A stretch of DNA of 64,000 nucleotides from Streptantibioticus parmotrematis (GCF_019890615.1 NZ_JAINVZ010000002.1:1-64000), one strand, 5' to 3'. Positions 23,022 through 32,856 are shown, counted from the first letter of the stretch. Made by a program: numbers and translations. The notes: a model not told the origin generated them from the sequence alone.

Positions 23022-24470
23022 ATGCCGAAGCCGATACCCGAGGCGGACACCGCGCCGTCAAGCCGCTCCACGGTCGTGTGGGCGCTCATCGTGACCAGCG
23101 TCGCCGGATTCATGGCGGCTCTGGACAACCTGGTGGTCACCACCGCGCTGCCGTCGATCCGCAAGGACCTCGGTGGCGCGCTGACGGACCTGGAGTGGAC
23201 GGTCAGCGCGTACACGCTCACCTTCGCCGTCCTGCTGATGTTCGGCGCGGCGCTCGGCGACCGGTTCGGCCGCCGCCGGATGTTCGGCGCCGGACTCACC
23301 GTCTTCACCCTCGCCTCCGCGGGCGCCGCGCTCTCCTCCGGGATGGGCGAACTGATCGCCGCCCGGGCCGTCCAGGGCGTCGGCGCGGCGGTGATGATGC
23401 CGCTCACCCTCACCCTGCTGTCGGCGGCGGTGCCCGCGGAACGCCGGGGCATGGCCTTCGGCATCTGGGGCGCGGTCAACGGCCTCGCGGTCGCCAGCGG
23501 CCCGCTGATCGGCGGCACCCTGACCGAGCACTTCTCCTGGCAGTGGATCTTCTGGCTGAACGTGCCCATCGGCCTGCTCCTGCTGCCGTTCACCCGGCTG
23601 CGGCTCAACGAGAGCCACGGCCCCAATCCGCGCATCGACATCCCCGGCACCGCGCTGGTCAGCGCCGGCCTGTTCGGCATCGTCTACGCGCTGGTGCGCG
23701 GCAACTCCGACGGCTGGACCGCCGCGCCCGTGCTCACCGGCCTGATCGCGGGCCCGCTGCTGCTGGCCGCCTTCGTGGTCTACGAACTGCGGGCCGCCAA
23801 CCCGATGCTGCCGATGCGGCTCTTCCGCAGCCGGGCGTTCAGCGCGATCAACTCGGCGAGCATGCTGATGTTCCTCGGCATGTTCGGCTCGATCTTCCTG
23901 CTCAGCCAGTTCCTGCAGAGCGTGCAGGGCTACAGCCCGGTCGAGGCGGGGCTGCGGATGCTGCCGTGGACCGCGATGCCGCTGATCGTCGCGCCGATCG
24001 CCGGCGCGGTCTCCGACCGGATCGGCGGCCGCCCGGTCATCGCCCTCGGCCTCGCCCTCCAGGCGGCGGGACTCGCGGTCTTCGCGGTGATCAGCACGGT
24101 CCACGTCTCGTACGCGGCGCAGGTTCCGGCGCTGGCCATCAGCGGCATGGGCATGGCGATGTTCTTCGCGCCCAGCTCCAACGTGGTCATGAGCAGCGTC
24201 GCCGCCGAGGAACAGGGCATCGCCTCCGGCGCCAACAACGCCATGCGGGAGGTCGGCGGAGCGCTCGGCGTGGCGGTCCTGTCCTCGGTCTTCGCCCACA
24301 ACGGCGGCTACACCTCGGGCCAGGCCTTCATCGACGGCCTGCGGCCGGCCCTGTGGGCGGGAGCGGGCGCGGTCGCCCTGGGCGCGGTGGCGGCCGTGCT
24401 GATTCCGCGCCGCGCTCGGGTGGTGGCGGTGGCCGAGGGGGCGGGGGAGCGGGAGAAGGTTCTCGCCTGA
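23022..24470 (+). CDS. MFS drug-efflux transporter, DHA2 (14-TM) family
   Basis: A 482-residue membrane antiporter of the EmrB/QacA type. Motif D1 is seen as LDNLVVTTALPSIRKDL, motif A as GDRFGRRRMFG and antiporter motif C as NGLAVASGPLIGG. About 14 hydrophobic segments are visible, ending with a short basic/acidic tail. It probably exports a small toxic compound or antibiotic using the proton gradient; the substrate is unknown. ATG has GGGGGAG 5 bases upstream. Expression is likely controlled by the adjacent TetR protein. The stop codon lies inside a long inverted repeat. Confidence 0.92.
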   Translation: MPKPIPEADTAPSSRSTVVWALIVTSVAGFMAALDNLVVTTALPSIRKDLGGALTDLEWTVSAYTLTFAVLLMFGAALGDRFGRRRMFGAGLTVFTLASAGAALSSGMGELIAARAVQGVGAAVMMPLTLTLLSAAVPAERRGMAFGIWGAVNGLAVASGPLIGGTLTEHFSWQWIFWLNVPIGLLLLPFTRLRLNESHGPNPRIDIPGTALVSAGLFGIVYALVRGNSDGWTAAPVLTGLIAGPLLLAAFVVYELRAANPMLPMRLFRSRAFSAINSASMLMFLGMFGSIFLLSQFLQSVQGYSPVEAGLRMLPWTAMPLIVAPIAGAVSDRIGGRPVIALGLALQAAGLAVFAVISTVHVSYAAQVPALAISGMGMAMFFAPSSNVVMSSVAAEEQGIASGANNAMREVGGALGVAVLSSVFAHNGGYTSGQAFIDGLRPALWAGAGAVALGAVAAVLIPRRARVVAVAEGAGEREKVLA

Positions 24471-24726
24471 GGGGGCGGAGGCGGGGTGCCCACGGTGCTG
24501 CGCACCTGCCTTCGATACCCGGTCGCTTCGCGCCCGGCTTACGGGGTCCGGTTCGCGGATTAGTTGCTTCACCCTTGTCTCCGGCAACGAGTTGTCACCG
24601 CTAGGTGCTTGTCGGAGACAACGGTGAGACAGCTAATCCTCAAACCATTGCTCCCTCCCGGTCGCGCAGCGCCCGGGCTTCACAGGCAGGTGCGCAGCAC
24701 CGATGGCCCCCGCCTCCGCCCCCTCA
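24468..24726. repeat. Long imperfect inverted repeat (MITE-like) between the MFS gene and murB
   Basis: Left arm from 24468 and right arm ending at 24726 are similar in inverted orientation over roughly 120 bp each. Matching blocks include GGTGCTGCGCACCTGCC (24494-24510), mirrored at 24686-24702; GGATTAG (24557-24563), mirrored as CTAATCC (24633-24639); and TTGTCTCCG, mirrored as CGGAGACAA (24613-24621). The left end includes the TGA stop of the MFS gene. No ORF is supported inside. It fills the 335-base gap. Confidence 0.8.
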
Positions 24727-24793
24727 AGCCGCGCAGCGGCGCAGAAGGAACACTCCGCACTTACGGCCCGGCCCCCTGCTCCCATGGTCCCCG

Positions 24794-24806
24794 TAGGCTG
24801 TTCGCG
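24794..24806 (+). promoter_or_regulatory. -10 element for leaderless murB
   Basis: TAGGCT at 24794-24799 is 7 bases before GTG 24806, the spacing expected for a leaderless actinobacterial transcript. No ribosome-binding site is present. Confidence 0.55.
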
Positions 24807-25861
24807 TGCAGGTACTCCAGGACGCCCCCCTCGCTCCGCTCACCACCTTCCGGCTCGGCGGCCCCGCCGCAAGGCTCCTCGTCGCCACGACGGACGACGA
24901 GGTCGTGGCCGCCGTGCGCGAGGCCGACGACTCCGGTACGCCGCTGCTGGTCATCGGCGGCGGCAGCAACCTCGTCGTCGGCGACGACGGCTTCGACGGG
25001 ACCGCGCTGCGCGTCGCCACCCGCGGCTTCACCCTGGACGGCACCGCCCTGGAGCTGGCCGCCGGTGAGGTCTGGAGCGACGCCGTCGCCCGCACTGTCG
25101 AAGCGGGGCTCGGTGGTGTCGAGTGCCTGGCCGGCATCCCCGGTTCTGCCGGTGCCACGCCGATCCAGAACGTCGGCGCGTACGGCCAGGAGGTCGCCTC
25201 GACGATCACCGAGGTGATCGCCTACGACCGCGTCGCCCGTGAGACCGTCACCCTGTCGAACGCCGCCTGTGCCTTCGCCTACCGCGACAGCCGCTTCAAG
25301 CGCGAGCCGGGCCGCTACGTCGTCCTGCGCGTGCGCTATCGACTTGAGGACGCGGGCGGGCTGTCCGCCCCGGTCAAGTACGCCGAGGTGGCCCGCACGC
25401 TCGGGGTCGCCGCGGGGGAGCGCGTCGACGCCGCCCTCGCCCGCGAGACCGTGCTGCGGCTGCGGGCCGGAAAGGGCATGGTGCTGGACCCGGAGGACCA
25501 CGACACGTGGTCGGCGGGGTCGTTCTTCACCAACCCGATCGTCCCCGCACGCGAGTTCGACGCCTTCCTGGACCGCGCCCGCGCCCGCCTCGGCGCCGAC
25601 GTCGAGCCGCCCTCCTGGCCCGCCGGGGACGGCCTGGTCAAGACCTCCGCCGCCTGGCTGATCGACAAGGCGGGCTTCACCAAGGGGTACGGTGACGGCC
25701 CCGCGCGGATCTCCACCAAGCACACCCTCGCGCTCACCAACCGCGGCGCGGCCAAGACCGAGGACCTCCTCGCGCTTGCCCGGGAAGTGCGCGACGGGGT
25801 GCACGCGGCGTTCGGCATCACCCTCGTCAACGAGCCGGTGATGGTCGGCGCGCAACTCTGA
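24806..25861 (+). CDS. murB: UDP-N-acetylenolpyruvoylglucosamine reductase
   Basis: FAD enzyme that reduces UDP-GlcNAc-enolpyruvate to UDP-MurNAc with NADPH in peptidoglycan precursor synthesis. The 351-residue protein shows PLTTFRLGGPAARL, the FAD-binding GGGSNLVVGDDGF, GIPGSAGATPIQNVGAYGQE, the catalytic Ser (about 239) in AGSFFTNP, and the catalytic Glu (about 343) in NEPVMVG. GTG 24806 appears to be a leaderless start. It stands alone downstream of the inverted-repeat element. Confidence 0.96.
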   Translation: MQVLQDAPLAPLTTFRLGGPAARLLVATTDDEVVAAVREADDSGTPLLVIGGGSNLVVGDDGFDGTALRVATRGFTLDGTALELAAGEVWSDAVARTVEAGLGGVECLAGIPGSAGATPIQNVGAYGQEVASTITEVIAYDRVARETVTLSNAACAFAYRDSRFKREPGRYVVLRVRYRLEDAGGLSAPVKYAEVARTLGVAAGERVDAALARETVLRLRAGKGMVLDPEDHDTWSAGSFFTNPIVPAREFDAFLDRARARLGADVEPPSWPAGDGLVKTSAAWLIDKAGFTKGYGDGPARISTKHTLALTNRGAAKTEDLLALAREVRDGVHAAFGITLVNEPVMVGAQL

Positions 25862-25961
25862 CGGCCGTTCGCCCCTCTTCCTGCCCGAAGGATCTCCTGA
25901 AAACGTTCATGAGATTCTCATTCCGTCCGCCGACCGGCGGGCAGATTGGGGAGGACGACTC

Positions 25962-27266
25962 GTGCGCAACGCGGGGAACGCGTACCCGGGCACGGACTCG
26001 GCGGATGCCTCGGGGCCGCCCTCGGCGGGACACCTCGGCCGGATCGGCCGCTGGCCGGTGCGCTGGCACCACGCGCTGCTGACGCTGTGGACGATTCTCT
26101 GGTTCTGCATCGCGGGCCGGCACGGCGGGGTCTCCTGGCACTACCTCAAGCAGGGCGAGCAGCTGCTCTTCGGCCAGGTCGGCGGCGGTGGGCTCGCCCT
26201 GTACGCCAACCACCCCGAACTCCAGATCGGTCCGGTCAGCTTCCTGACCGCCGGACTGTTCGCGCCGTTCCCGGCCGGCGTCGGCGAGCGGCTCGCCGAG
26301 GCCACCATGTCCGGCCTCGGGATGTACATGCTGGTCCTGATCGGCCGCGCCGCCGCCGACCACTACCTGGGCACCGGCGTCAACCACAAGCGCCTCCAGC
26401 AGCGCGTGCTCATCGCCGGACTCGCCTTCATCCCCATGTGGGTCGAGGTCTCGGTGCGCTTCGCCCACCTCGACGACGTGATGGCGCTGTTCTTCACCAC
26501 GCTCGCGGTACGCGCGCTGGTGCGCGGGCGGACCGTCGCCGTCGGCGTCTTCCTGGCGCTGGCCGTCGACTCCAAACCCTGGGCGGTCGCCTTCCTGCCC
26601 CTCCTGCTGGCCCTGCCGAGACCCAACTGGCTGAGGGCCGGTGCCTGGGTGGTCGGCCTGGTCGCGGTGGCCTGGCTGCCGTTCTACCTGACCCACATCA
26701 ACACCGTCGCCGCGGCCCACTTCACCATCCCCAACCAGCCCGCCTCCTCGCTGCGCTGGTTCGGCGCCAACGACCCCGTGACGCCCTGGTGGGACCGGCC
26801 CGCGCAGATGGCGCTCGGACTCGGGCTCGGCGCGCTCGCGGTGCACCGGGGACGCTGGCCCGCCGTCGTGCTGCTCGCCGCCGACGCCCGCATCGTGCTC
26901 GACCCCAGCGTCTACACGTACTACAACGCCTCGGTGCTGCTCGGCACGCTGATCTGGGACGCCATCGGGCAGCGCAGGCTGGTGCCGTGGGTGAGCTGGA
27001 TCGCGCTGATCTCGCTGTACGGCAGCGCGCTGATCGTGCCGTCCGACTCGACGCGGGGGCTCATCCGGCTCGCGTTCGCCGTGGGATCGGCGGCGTACGC
27101 CCTGCTGTGGCCGGACCGCAGGACGCGCCGGGGGCGGGACGGGCGTGGCGGACGCCGGAGCCCGGCCGCAGTCATCCCGGCGCAGCGCGGCCCGGCCGAC
27201 GACGAGACCTGGACGCCGCCCGAGCAGCCGCCGAACCCCGGCCCGCTGTACGCCACCGGCACCTGA
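25962..27266 (+). CDS. Polytopic membrane protein, GT-C-like, function unknown
   Basis: A 434-residue protein with about ten hydrophobic segments after a polar N-terminus of 34 residues. Features include WTILWFCIAGRHGG, a first-loop acidic region (ANHPELQIGPVSF), VRFAHLDDVMALFFTTLAVRAL and LALAVDSKPWAVAFLPLLLA. The overall pattern suggests a GT-C-type membrane glycosyltransferase (DUF2029/GT87-like), but I see no decisive motif. A Pro-rich hydrophilic tail ends the protein. GTG 25962 has GGGGAGGA about 10 bases upstream. It is convergent with the adenosine deaminase gene. Confidence 0.7.
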   Translation: MRNAGNAYPGTDSADASGPPSAGHLGRIGRWPVRWHHALLTLWTILWFCIAGRHGGVSWHYLKQGEQLLFGQVGGGGLALYANHPELQIGPVSFLTAGLFAPFPAGVGERLAEATMSGLGMYMLVLIGRAAADHYLGTGVNHKRLQQRVLIAGLAFIPMWVEVSVRFAHLDDVMALFFTTLAVRALVRGRTVAVGVFLALAVDSKPWAVAFLPLLLALPRPNWLRAGAWVVGLVAVAWLPFYLTHINTVAAAHFTIPNQPASSLRWFGANDPVTPWWDRPAQMALGLGLGALAVHRGRWPAVVLLAADARIVLDPSVYTYYNASVLLGTLIWDAIGQRRLVPWVSWIALISLYGSALIVPSDSTRGLIRLAFAVGSAAYALLWPDRRTRRGRDGRGGRRSPAAVIPAQRGPADDETWTPPEQPPNPGPLYATGT

Positions 27267-27287
27267 CCGCCGCCGGGGCGAGGTGGC

Positions 27288-28307
27288 TCAGGCGGGCAGC
27301 GCCAGCCAGTCGTCGATCCCCGCCAGCAGGGTGCGCCGCACCTGCTCCGGAGCCCGCGAGCCCCGCACCGACTGCCGGGCCAGCTCCGCCAGCTCCTCGT
27401 CGGTGAACCCGTGGGCGTCGCGGGCCAGTTGGTACTGCGCCGCCAGCCGCGAGCCGAACAGCAGCGGGTCGTCGGCGCCCAGCGCCATCGGCACCCCGGC
27501 CGCGAACAGCGTGCGCAGCGGCACGTCCTCGGGCTTGTCGTAGACCCCGAGCGCCACGTTGGACGCCGGGCAGACCTCGCAGGTGACGCCCGCGTCCGCC
27601 AGCCGCGCCAGCAGCGCCGGATCCTCCGCCGCCCGCACCCCGTGCCCGATCCGGCCCGCGTGCAGGTCGTCCAGGCAGTCGCGGACGCTGTGCGCCCCGG
27701 CCAGCTCGCCGCCGTGCGGCGCGGCCAGCAGGCCGCCCTCCCGGGCGATCGCGAAGGCCCGGTCGAAGTCCCGGGCCAGGCCCCGGCGTTCGTCGTTGGA
27801 CAGTCCGAAGCCGACCACCCCGCGATCGGCGTGGCGCACCGCGAGGCGGGCCAGCGTACGGGCGTCCAAGGGGTGCTTCATGCGGTTGGCGGCCACCACG
27901 ACCGCGATGCCGAGGCCGGTCTCGCGGGAGGCGGACTCCACCGCGTCCAGGATGATCTCCAGCGCCGGGATCAGACCGCCCAGGCGCGGCGCGTACGAGG
28001 TCGGGTCGACCTGGATCTCCAGCCACCCCGACCCGTCGCGCACGTCCTCCTCGGCGCTCTCCCGCACCAGCCGCCGGATGTCCTCGGGGGAGCGCAGCAC
28101 CGAGCGGGCGATGTCGTACAGCCGCTGGAAGCGGAACCAGCCGCGCTCGTCGGTCGCCCGCAGCTTCGGCGGCTCGCCCGAGGTCAGCGCCTCCGGCAGG
28201 TGCACGCCGTGCTTGCCGGCCAGCTCCAGCAGGGTGGACGGCCGCATCGACCCGGTGAAGTGCAGGTGGAGGTGGGCCTTGGGGAGCAGAGTGAGGTCAC
28301 GCGCCAT
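27288..28307 (-). CDS. add: Adenosine deaminase
   Basis: Zinc enzyme converting adenosine to inosine in purine salvage. The 339-residue protein shows the metal-binding HLHLHFTGS (His14, His16), HGGE (third His and catalytic Glu), IGHGVRAAEDP, CPASNVALGV and GADDP (metal Asp). The segment FTGS replaces the more usual LDGS or LEGT, a mild variation. ATG is at the complement of 28305-28307 with AGGA 8 bases upstream; a longer reading by 34 residues is unlikely. Confidence 0.93.
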   Translation of the reverse strand: MARDLTLLPKAHLHLHFTGSMRPSTLLELAGKHGVHLPEALTSGEPPKLRATDERGWFRFQRLYDIARSVLRSPEDIRRLVRESAEEDVRDGSGWLEIQVDPTSYAPRLGGLIPALEIILDAVESASRETGLGIAVVVAANRMKHPLDARTLARLAVRHADRGVVGFGLSNDERRGLARDFDRAFAIAREGGLLAAPHGGELAGAHSVRDCLDDLHAGRIGHGVRAAEDPALLARLADAGVTCEVCPASNVALGVYDKPEDVPLRTLFAAGVPMALGADDPLLFGSRLAAQYQLARDAHGFTDEELAELARQSVRGSRAPEQVRRTLLAGIDDWLALPA

Positions 28308-28377
28308 TCCCAGATCCTGCCGTAACGGTTCCGCCGAGCGGTAGCCATATCCCCGAAAGGGGTGCCGTGAAAAGGTT

Positions 28378-28405
28378 CGGGCGGGCGTCCGAGGACGCCC
28401 GCCCG
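28378..28405. terminator. Terminator after the aminotransferase gene
   Basis: Thirteen-base complementary arms CGGGCGGGCGTCC/GGACGCCCGCCCG (28378-28390 and 28393-28405). It lies between the stop of the minus-strand aminotransferase gene and the start of add. Confidence 0.75.
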
Positions 28406-28427
28406 ACACCTGGAGACCTGCCGCGCG

Positions 28428-29666
28428 TCAGTCGCGCGCCTCGCCCAGCAGCTTCTGGATCCGCGAGACGCCCTCGACCAGGTCCTCGTCACCCAGCGCG
28501 TACGACAGCCGCAGGTAGCCGGGGGTGCCGAAGGCCTCACCCGGGACCACGGCGACCTCCGCCTCGTCCAGGATCAGCGCGGCCAGCTCCACCGAGTCCT
28601 GCGGCCGCTTGCCGCGGATCTCCTTGCCCAGCAGCGCCTTGACCGAGGGGTACGCGTAGAACGCGCCCTCCGGCTCCGGGCAGAGCACGCCGTCGATCTC
28701 GTTGAGCATCCGCACCATCGTGCGCCGGCGGCGGTCGAACGCCTCGCGCATCTCGGCCACCGCGGTCAGGTCGCCGGAGACCGCGGCGAGCGCGGCGGCC
28801 TGGGCGACGTTGGAGACGTTGGAGGTGGCGTGCGACTGGAGGTTGGTGGCCGCCTTCACGACGTCCTTCGGGCCGATGACCCAGCCCACCCGCCAGCCGG
28901 TCATCGCGTACGTCTTGGCGACACCGTTGACCACGACGCACTTGTCGGCCAGCTCGGGCACGACCACCGGCAGCGACGCGAACTCCGCGTCGCCGTAGAC
29001 CAGGTGCTCGTAGATCTCGTCGGTCAGGACCCACAGGCCCTTGTCCGCCGCCCAGCGGCCGACCTCCTCGACCTGCTCGCGGCTGTAGACCGCGCCGGTC
29101 GGGTTGGACGGCGAGACGAACAGCAGCACCTTGGTGTGCTCGGTGCGCGCCGCCTCCAACTGCTCGACGGAGACGCGGTAGCCGGTGGTCTCGTCGGCGA
29201 CCACCTCGACCGGCACACCACCGGCCAGCCGGATCGACTCCGGGTAGGTGGTCCAGTACGGCGCCGGGACGATGACCTCGTCACCCGGGTCGAGGATGGC
29301 GGCGAACGCCTCGTAGATCGCCTGCTTGCCGCCGTTGGTCACCAGCACCTGCGACGGGTCGACCCGGTAACCGGAGTCGCGCAGGGTCTTGTCGGCGATG
29401 GCCTGCTTCAGCTCGGGCAGGCCGCCGGCCGGGGTGTAGCGGTGGAAGCGCGGGGTGCGGCAGGCCTCGACGGCGGCGTCGACGATGTAGTCCGGCGTCG
29501 GGAAGTCCGGTTCGCCGGCGCCGAAGCCGATGACCGGGCGTCCGGCGGCCTTGAGCGCCTTCGCCTTGGCGTCCACGGCGAGCGTCGCGGACTCGGAGAT
29601 CGACCCGACACGGGCCGAGACCCGTCGGTCGGTGGGGGACTGAACGGGGGGAGTGGCTGCGGTCAT
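28428..29666 (-). CDS. aspC: Pyridoxal-phosphate aminotransferase, probably aspartate aminotransferase
   Basis: A 412-residue class I aminotransferase (AspB/Aro8 type) that interconverts aspartate and oxaloacetate with 2-oxoglutarate. Visible are [68 protein letters not shown], the PLP lysine (about 251) in [15 protein letters not shown], and [13 protein letters not shown] near the end. ATG at the complement of 29664-29666 gives MTAATPP; the ATG nine bases upstream ([10 protein letters not shown]) is a possible alternative. Confidence 0.9.
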   Translation of the reverse strand: MTAATPPVQSPTDRRVSARVGSISESATLAVDAKAKALKAAGRPVIGFGAGEPDFPTPDYIVDAAVEACRTPRFHRYTPAGGLPELKQAIADKTLRDSGYRVDPSQVLVTNGGKQAIYEAFAAILDPGDEVIVPAPYWTTYPESIRLAGGVPVEVVADETTGYRVSVEQLEAARTEHTKVLLFVSPSNPTGAVYSREQVEEVGRWAADKGLWVLTDEIYEHLVYGDAEFASLPVVVPELADKCVVVNGVAKTYAMTGWRVGWVIGPKDVVKAATNLQSHATSNVSNVAQAAALAAVSGDLTAVAEMREAFDRRRRTMVRMLNEIDGVLCPEPEGAFYAYPSVKALLGKEIRGKRPQDSVELAALILDEAEVAVVPGEAFGTPGYLRLSYALGDEDLVEGVSRIQKLLGEARD

Positions 29667-29926
29667 GACTGCCATCGTCGCAGACCGGCCGCGCGGGCGG
29701 CGAAGCGGTTTCACGGGTCGGACCCCAACGAGTGAGACGTGTGCCGCGGACCCGTCCCCGACATGCGGCCGAGGGACGCCCGGCGGGCCCGCGCGACCCG
29801 CTTCGGCGGTTGTCGTTCGACGCCCGGGCCCTGAACCCGTACACTCATCCCTCGTGGTCCCCGGCGAGGTGATCCGTGCTGCGCACCCAGTGCGACGCAT
29901 CGGATGCGATACGTTGGGGAAGACAA

Positions 29927-29999
29927 AGGGTCGTAGCTCAATTGGTAGAGCACTGGTCTCCAAAACCAGCGGTTGGGGGTTCAAGTCCCTCCGGCCCTG
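29927..29999 (+). tRNA. tRNA-Trp (anticodon CCA)
   Basis: The 73-nt tRNA has acceptor AGGGTCG/CGGCCCT (29927-29933 and 29992-29998, one T-G pair) and discriminator G. D-arm AGCTCAATTGGTAGAGC, anticodon stem CTGGT/ACCAG with loop CTCCAAA and anticodon CCA at 29960-29962, and TΨC GGTTCAAGTCC are present. TACGTT at 29910-29915 may be its -10. Confidence 0.97.
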
Positions 30000-30107
30000 C
30001 TACGCGCATTGGTCACGTGATGCGTGCACGCGTACGTTTGTAGTAGATGCACCGCCGTGCGACCGGGCAGGGCGCGCGGCTCACGACCCGGATTCAGGTG
30101 AGGACGA

Positions 30108-30413
30108 GTGACGGAAGCCCTGGGCTCCACCGCGACGCCTGAAAGTGGTCGTCCCGAGGACGAGGCGGACGAACTCCTCGACTCGAAGGCGAAGAAGAAG
30201 CGCGGCGGCAAGCGCGGCAAGAAGGGCCCGTTCGCGAGGATGGGTCTGTTCTACCGGCAGATCGTCGCGGAACTTCGCAAGGTCGTCTGGCCCACGCGCA
30301 GCGACCTGATGTCGTACACCACCGTTGTGATTGTCTTCGTAGCCGTCATGATCGGTATCGTGACTCTGGTCGACTACGGATTCACCAACCTCGTGAAGTA
30401 CGTCTTCGGCTGA
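30108..30413 (+). CDS. secE: Preprotein translocase subunit SecE
   Basis: Single-spanning essential partner of SecY in the Sec channel. The 101-residue protein has an acidic N-terminus, a very basic patch (SKAKKKRGGKRGKKG), the conserved amphipathic region FYRQIVAELRKVVWPTRSDLMSYT, and one C-terminal transmembrane helix (VVIVFVAVMIGIVTLVDY). GTG 30108 has GTGAGGA upstream. It sits between tRNA-Trp and nusG, the standard order. Confidence 0.96.
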   Translation: MTEALGSTATPESGRPEDEADELLDSKAKKKRGGKRGKKGPFARMGLFYRQIVAELRKVVWPTRSDLMSYTTVVIVFVAVMIGIVTLVDYGFTNLVKYVFG

Positions 30414-30490
30414 TGATCCGCGAGGCGGGCGTCCCAGTGGCGCCCGTTCGCCCGTTCAACCCTTAGAAAAGTCAGGAAGAAGCAGCCATC

Positions 30491-31453
30491 GTGTCTGACC
30501 CGAACCTGTACGACGCCGACCAGCCCCTCGAGGCCGACGCGGCCGACGAGGCTGCGGCGACGGCCGCCACGGCCGAGGTCGAGGGCGATGACACCGACAC
30601 GGACATCGTCGAGGCGGCGGACGCCGACCTGACCGACGAGACGGACGCGGCTGCCGGCACCGACGCGGACGAGCCGGCCGAGCAGGCCGCCGTCCACGAG
30701 GCCGAAGAAGGCGAAGAGGCCGGAGAGGCCGCCGAAGGCGAAGGAGCCGTCGCGGACGAAGCAGTCGCGGAAGAGGCCGTCGCCGAAGAGGCCGTTGCGG
30801 AAGAGGCCGTCGCCGAAGAGGCCGAGGCCCAGCCCGCCGCCGACCCGGTCGCCGCCTTCCGCGAGGAGCTGCGCACCCTCCCCGGCGAGTGGTACGTCAT
30901 CCACACCTACGCGGGCTACGAGAACCGGGTGAAGGCCAACCTGGAGCAGCGCGCGGTCTCGCTGAACGTCGAGGACTACATCTACCAGGCCGAGGTGCCG
31001 CAGGAAGAGGTCGTCCAGATCAAGAACGGCGACCGCCGCACCGTCCGCCAGAACAAGCTCCCCGGCTACGTGCTGGTCCGCATGGACCTGACCAACGAGT
31101 CCTGGGGCGTCGTCCGCAACACCCCGGGCGTCACCGGCTTCGTCGGCAACGCCTACGACCCGTACCCGCTGACCCTGGACGAGATCGTCAAGATGCTCGC
31201 CCCGGAGGTCGAGGAGCAGGCCGCGGCCGCCGCCGAGGGCGGCGAGGCCGTGGCGCCGAAGCGCAAGGTCGAGGTCCAGGTGCTGGACTTCGAGGTGGGC
31301 GACTCGGTGACGGTGACGGACGGCCCGTTCGCCACCCTCCAGGCGACGATCAACGAGATCAACGCCGACTCCAAGAAGGTCAAGGGCCTGGTCGAGATCT
31401 TCGGCCGGGAGACCCCGGTCGAGCTGTCCTTCGACCAGATCCAGAAGAACTGA
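30491..31453 (+). CDS. nusG: Transcription elongation/antitermination factor NusG with acidic repeat N-terminus
   Basis: Binds RNA polymerase across the cleft and links it to Rho and the ribosome. The protein has 320 residues. The NGN domain begins at about residue 133 ([20 protein letters not shown]) and continues through [32 protein letters not shown]. The KOW domain is at the end ([23 protein letters not shown]-like [12 protein letters not shown]). Residues 1-130 are highly acidic and carry five AVAEE-type units. GTG 30491 has AGGAAGAAG upstream. Confidence 0.96.
   Translation: MSDPNLYDADQPLEADAADEAAATAATAEVEGDDTDTDIVEAADADLTDETDAAAGTDADEPAEQAAVHEAEEGEEAGEAAEGEGAVADEAVAEEAVAEEAVAEEAVAEEAEAQPAADPVAAFREELRTLPGEWYVIHTYAGYENRVKANLEQRAVSLNVEDYIYQAEVPQEEVVQIKNGDRRTVRQNKLPGYVLVRMDLTNESWGVVRNTPGVTGFVGNAYDPYPLTLDEIVKMLAPEVEEQAAAAAEGGEAVAPKRKVEVQVLDFEVGDSVTVTDGPFATLQATINEINADSKKVKGLVEIFGRETPVELSFDQIQKN
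30756..30830 (+). repeat. In-frame 15/30-bp repeat in nusG
   Basis: The unit GAAGAGGCCGT(C/T)GC(C/G) is repeated five times in frame, with alternate units nearly identical, so the underlying period is 30 bp. It encodes repeated AVAEE. Confidence 0.8.
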
Positions 31454-31487
31454 CGGTTCCTCGGGACCTTCCCCAGCAGCTTCCGCC

Positions 31488-31525
31488 CAGGTCAGGCAGG
31501 CTCTTCCCGGAGCCGGTCTGACCTG
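31488..31525 (+). terminator. Hairpin between nusG and rplK
   Basis: Outer stem CAGGTCAG/CTGACCTG (31488-31495 and 31518-31525) and inner stem GGCTC/GAGCC separated by a 3-nt internal loop. It may end secE-nusG transcripts or attenuate rplK-rplA. Confidence 0.55.
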
Positions 31526-31622
31526 CGCGGTTTCAGGCCACGCCGCGATACCCGTTATCGTGGTGCGGTATGCCTGCTCGCAGGCAAGAACACTCTCGAC
31601 ACAGGACCCGGAGAGAGAGCAC

Positions 31623-32057
31623 ATGCCTCCCAAGAAGAAGAAGGTCACTGGGCTTATCAAGCTCCAGATCCAGGCCGGCGCGGCCAACCCGGCGCCGCCG
31701 GTCGGTCCGGCGCTCGGTCAGCACGGCGTCAACATCATGGAGTTCTGCAAGGCCTACAACGCCGCGACCGAGTCGCAGCGTGGCATGGTCGTGCCGGTGG
31801 AGATCACGGTCTACGAGGACCGTTCCTTCACCTTCATCACCAAGACCCCGCCGGCCGCGAAGCTGATCCTGAAGGCCGCGGGCGTGGACAAGGGCTCCGG
31901 CGAGCCGCACGTCAAGAAGGTCGCGAAGATCACCCGCGACCAGGTGCGGGAGATCGCCACCACCAAGATGCCCGACCTGAACGCCAACGACCTGGACGCC
32001 GCCGAGAAGATCATCGCCGGCACCGCCCGTTCCATGGGCGTCACGGTCGAGGGCTGA
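31623..32057 (+). CDS. rplK: 50S ribosomal protein L11
   Basis: Binds 23S rRNA in the GTPase-associated centre; with thiostrepton producers it is the drug-site protein. The 144-residue protein has the full family pattern: [40 protein letters not shown]-type start with the Pro-rich thiostrepton region, and [24 protein letters not shown] at the end. ATG has GGAGAG upstream. It pairs with rplA. Confidence 0.97.
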   Translation: MPPKKKKVTGLIKLQIQAGAANPAPPVGPALGQHGVNIMEFCKAYNAATESQRGMVVPVEITVYEDRSFTFITKTPPAAKLILKAAGVDKGSGEPHVKKVAKITRDQVREIATTKMPDLNANDLDAAEKIIAGTARSMGVTVEG

Positions 32058-32136
32058 CACCCCCCGCCAGACCTTCCGTGGCAGGGCCACGCGCTGGCCC
32101 GCACCACGACTCCGAACCACTCCCACAGGAGCAGCA

Positions 32137-32856
32137 GTGAAGCGCAGCAAGAACCTCCGCGCTGCGGACGCCAAGATCGACCGGGAGCGTCTGTACGCCC
32201 CGCTCGAGGCCGTCCGTATCGCCAAGGACACCTCCTCGACCAAGTTCGACTCGACCGTCGAGGTCGCCATGCGCCTGGGTGTCGACCCGCGCAAGGCCGA
32301 CCAGATGGTCCGCGGCACCGTGAACCTTCCGCACGGCACCGGCAAGACCGCCCGGGTCCTGGTCTTCGCGACCGGTGACCGTGCTGCGGCCGCGGAAGCC
32401 GCGGGCGCCGACATCGTCGGCTCCGACGAACTGATCGACGAGGTGGCCAAGGGCCGTCTGGACTTCGACGCCGTCGTCGCCACCCCGGACCTCATGGGCA
32501 AGGTCGGCCGCCTCGGCCGCGTGCTCGGTCCGCGTGGCCTGATGCCGAACCCGAAGACCGGCACCGTGACCCCGGACGTGGCCAAGGCCGTGACCGAGAT
32601 CAAGGGCGGCAAGATCGAGTTCCGCGTCGACAAGCACTCGAACCTGCACTTCATCATCGGCAAGGCGTCCTTCGGCGAGCAGCAGCTCGTCGAGAACTAC
32701 GCCGCCGCGCTGGACGAGGTGCTGCGTCTGAAGCCGTCCGCCGCCAAGGGCCGCTACATCAAGAAGGCCGCGATCAGCACCACGATGGGCCCCGGCATCC
32801 CGGTGGACCCGAACCGCACGCGCAACCTCCTCAACGAGGAGGACCTCGCCGTCTGA
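32137..32856 (+). CDS. rplA: 50S ribosomal protein L1
   Basis: L1-stalk protein and, in many bacteria, a translational repressor of its own operon. The 239-residue protein shows [57 protein letters not shown] and [12 protein letters not shown] 32137 has CAGGAGCAG upstream. The stop is followed by a terminator before the lipoprotein gene. Confidence 0.97.
   Translation: MKRSKNLRAADAKIDRERLYAPLEAVRIAKDTSSTKFDSTVEVAMRLGVDPRKADQMVRGTVNLPHGTGKTARVLVFATGDRAAAAEAAGADIVGSDELIDEVAKGRLDFDAVVATPDLMGKVGRLGRVLGPRGLMPNPKTGTVTPDVAKAVTEIKGGKIEFRVDKHSNLHFIIGKASFGEQQLVENYAAALDEVLRLKPSAAKGRYIKKAAISTTMGPGIPVDPNRTRNLLNEEDLAV

Noticed and set aside
30756-30830. Considered the nusG 15-bp repeats as a CRISPR-like array
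   Set aside because: Units are contiguous and coding, with no spacers.
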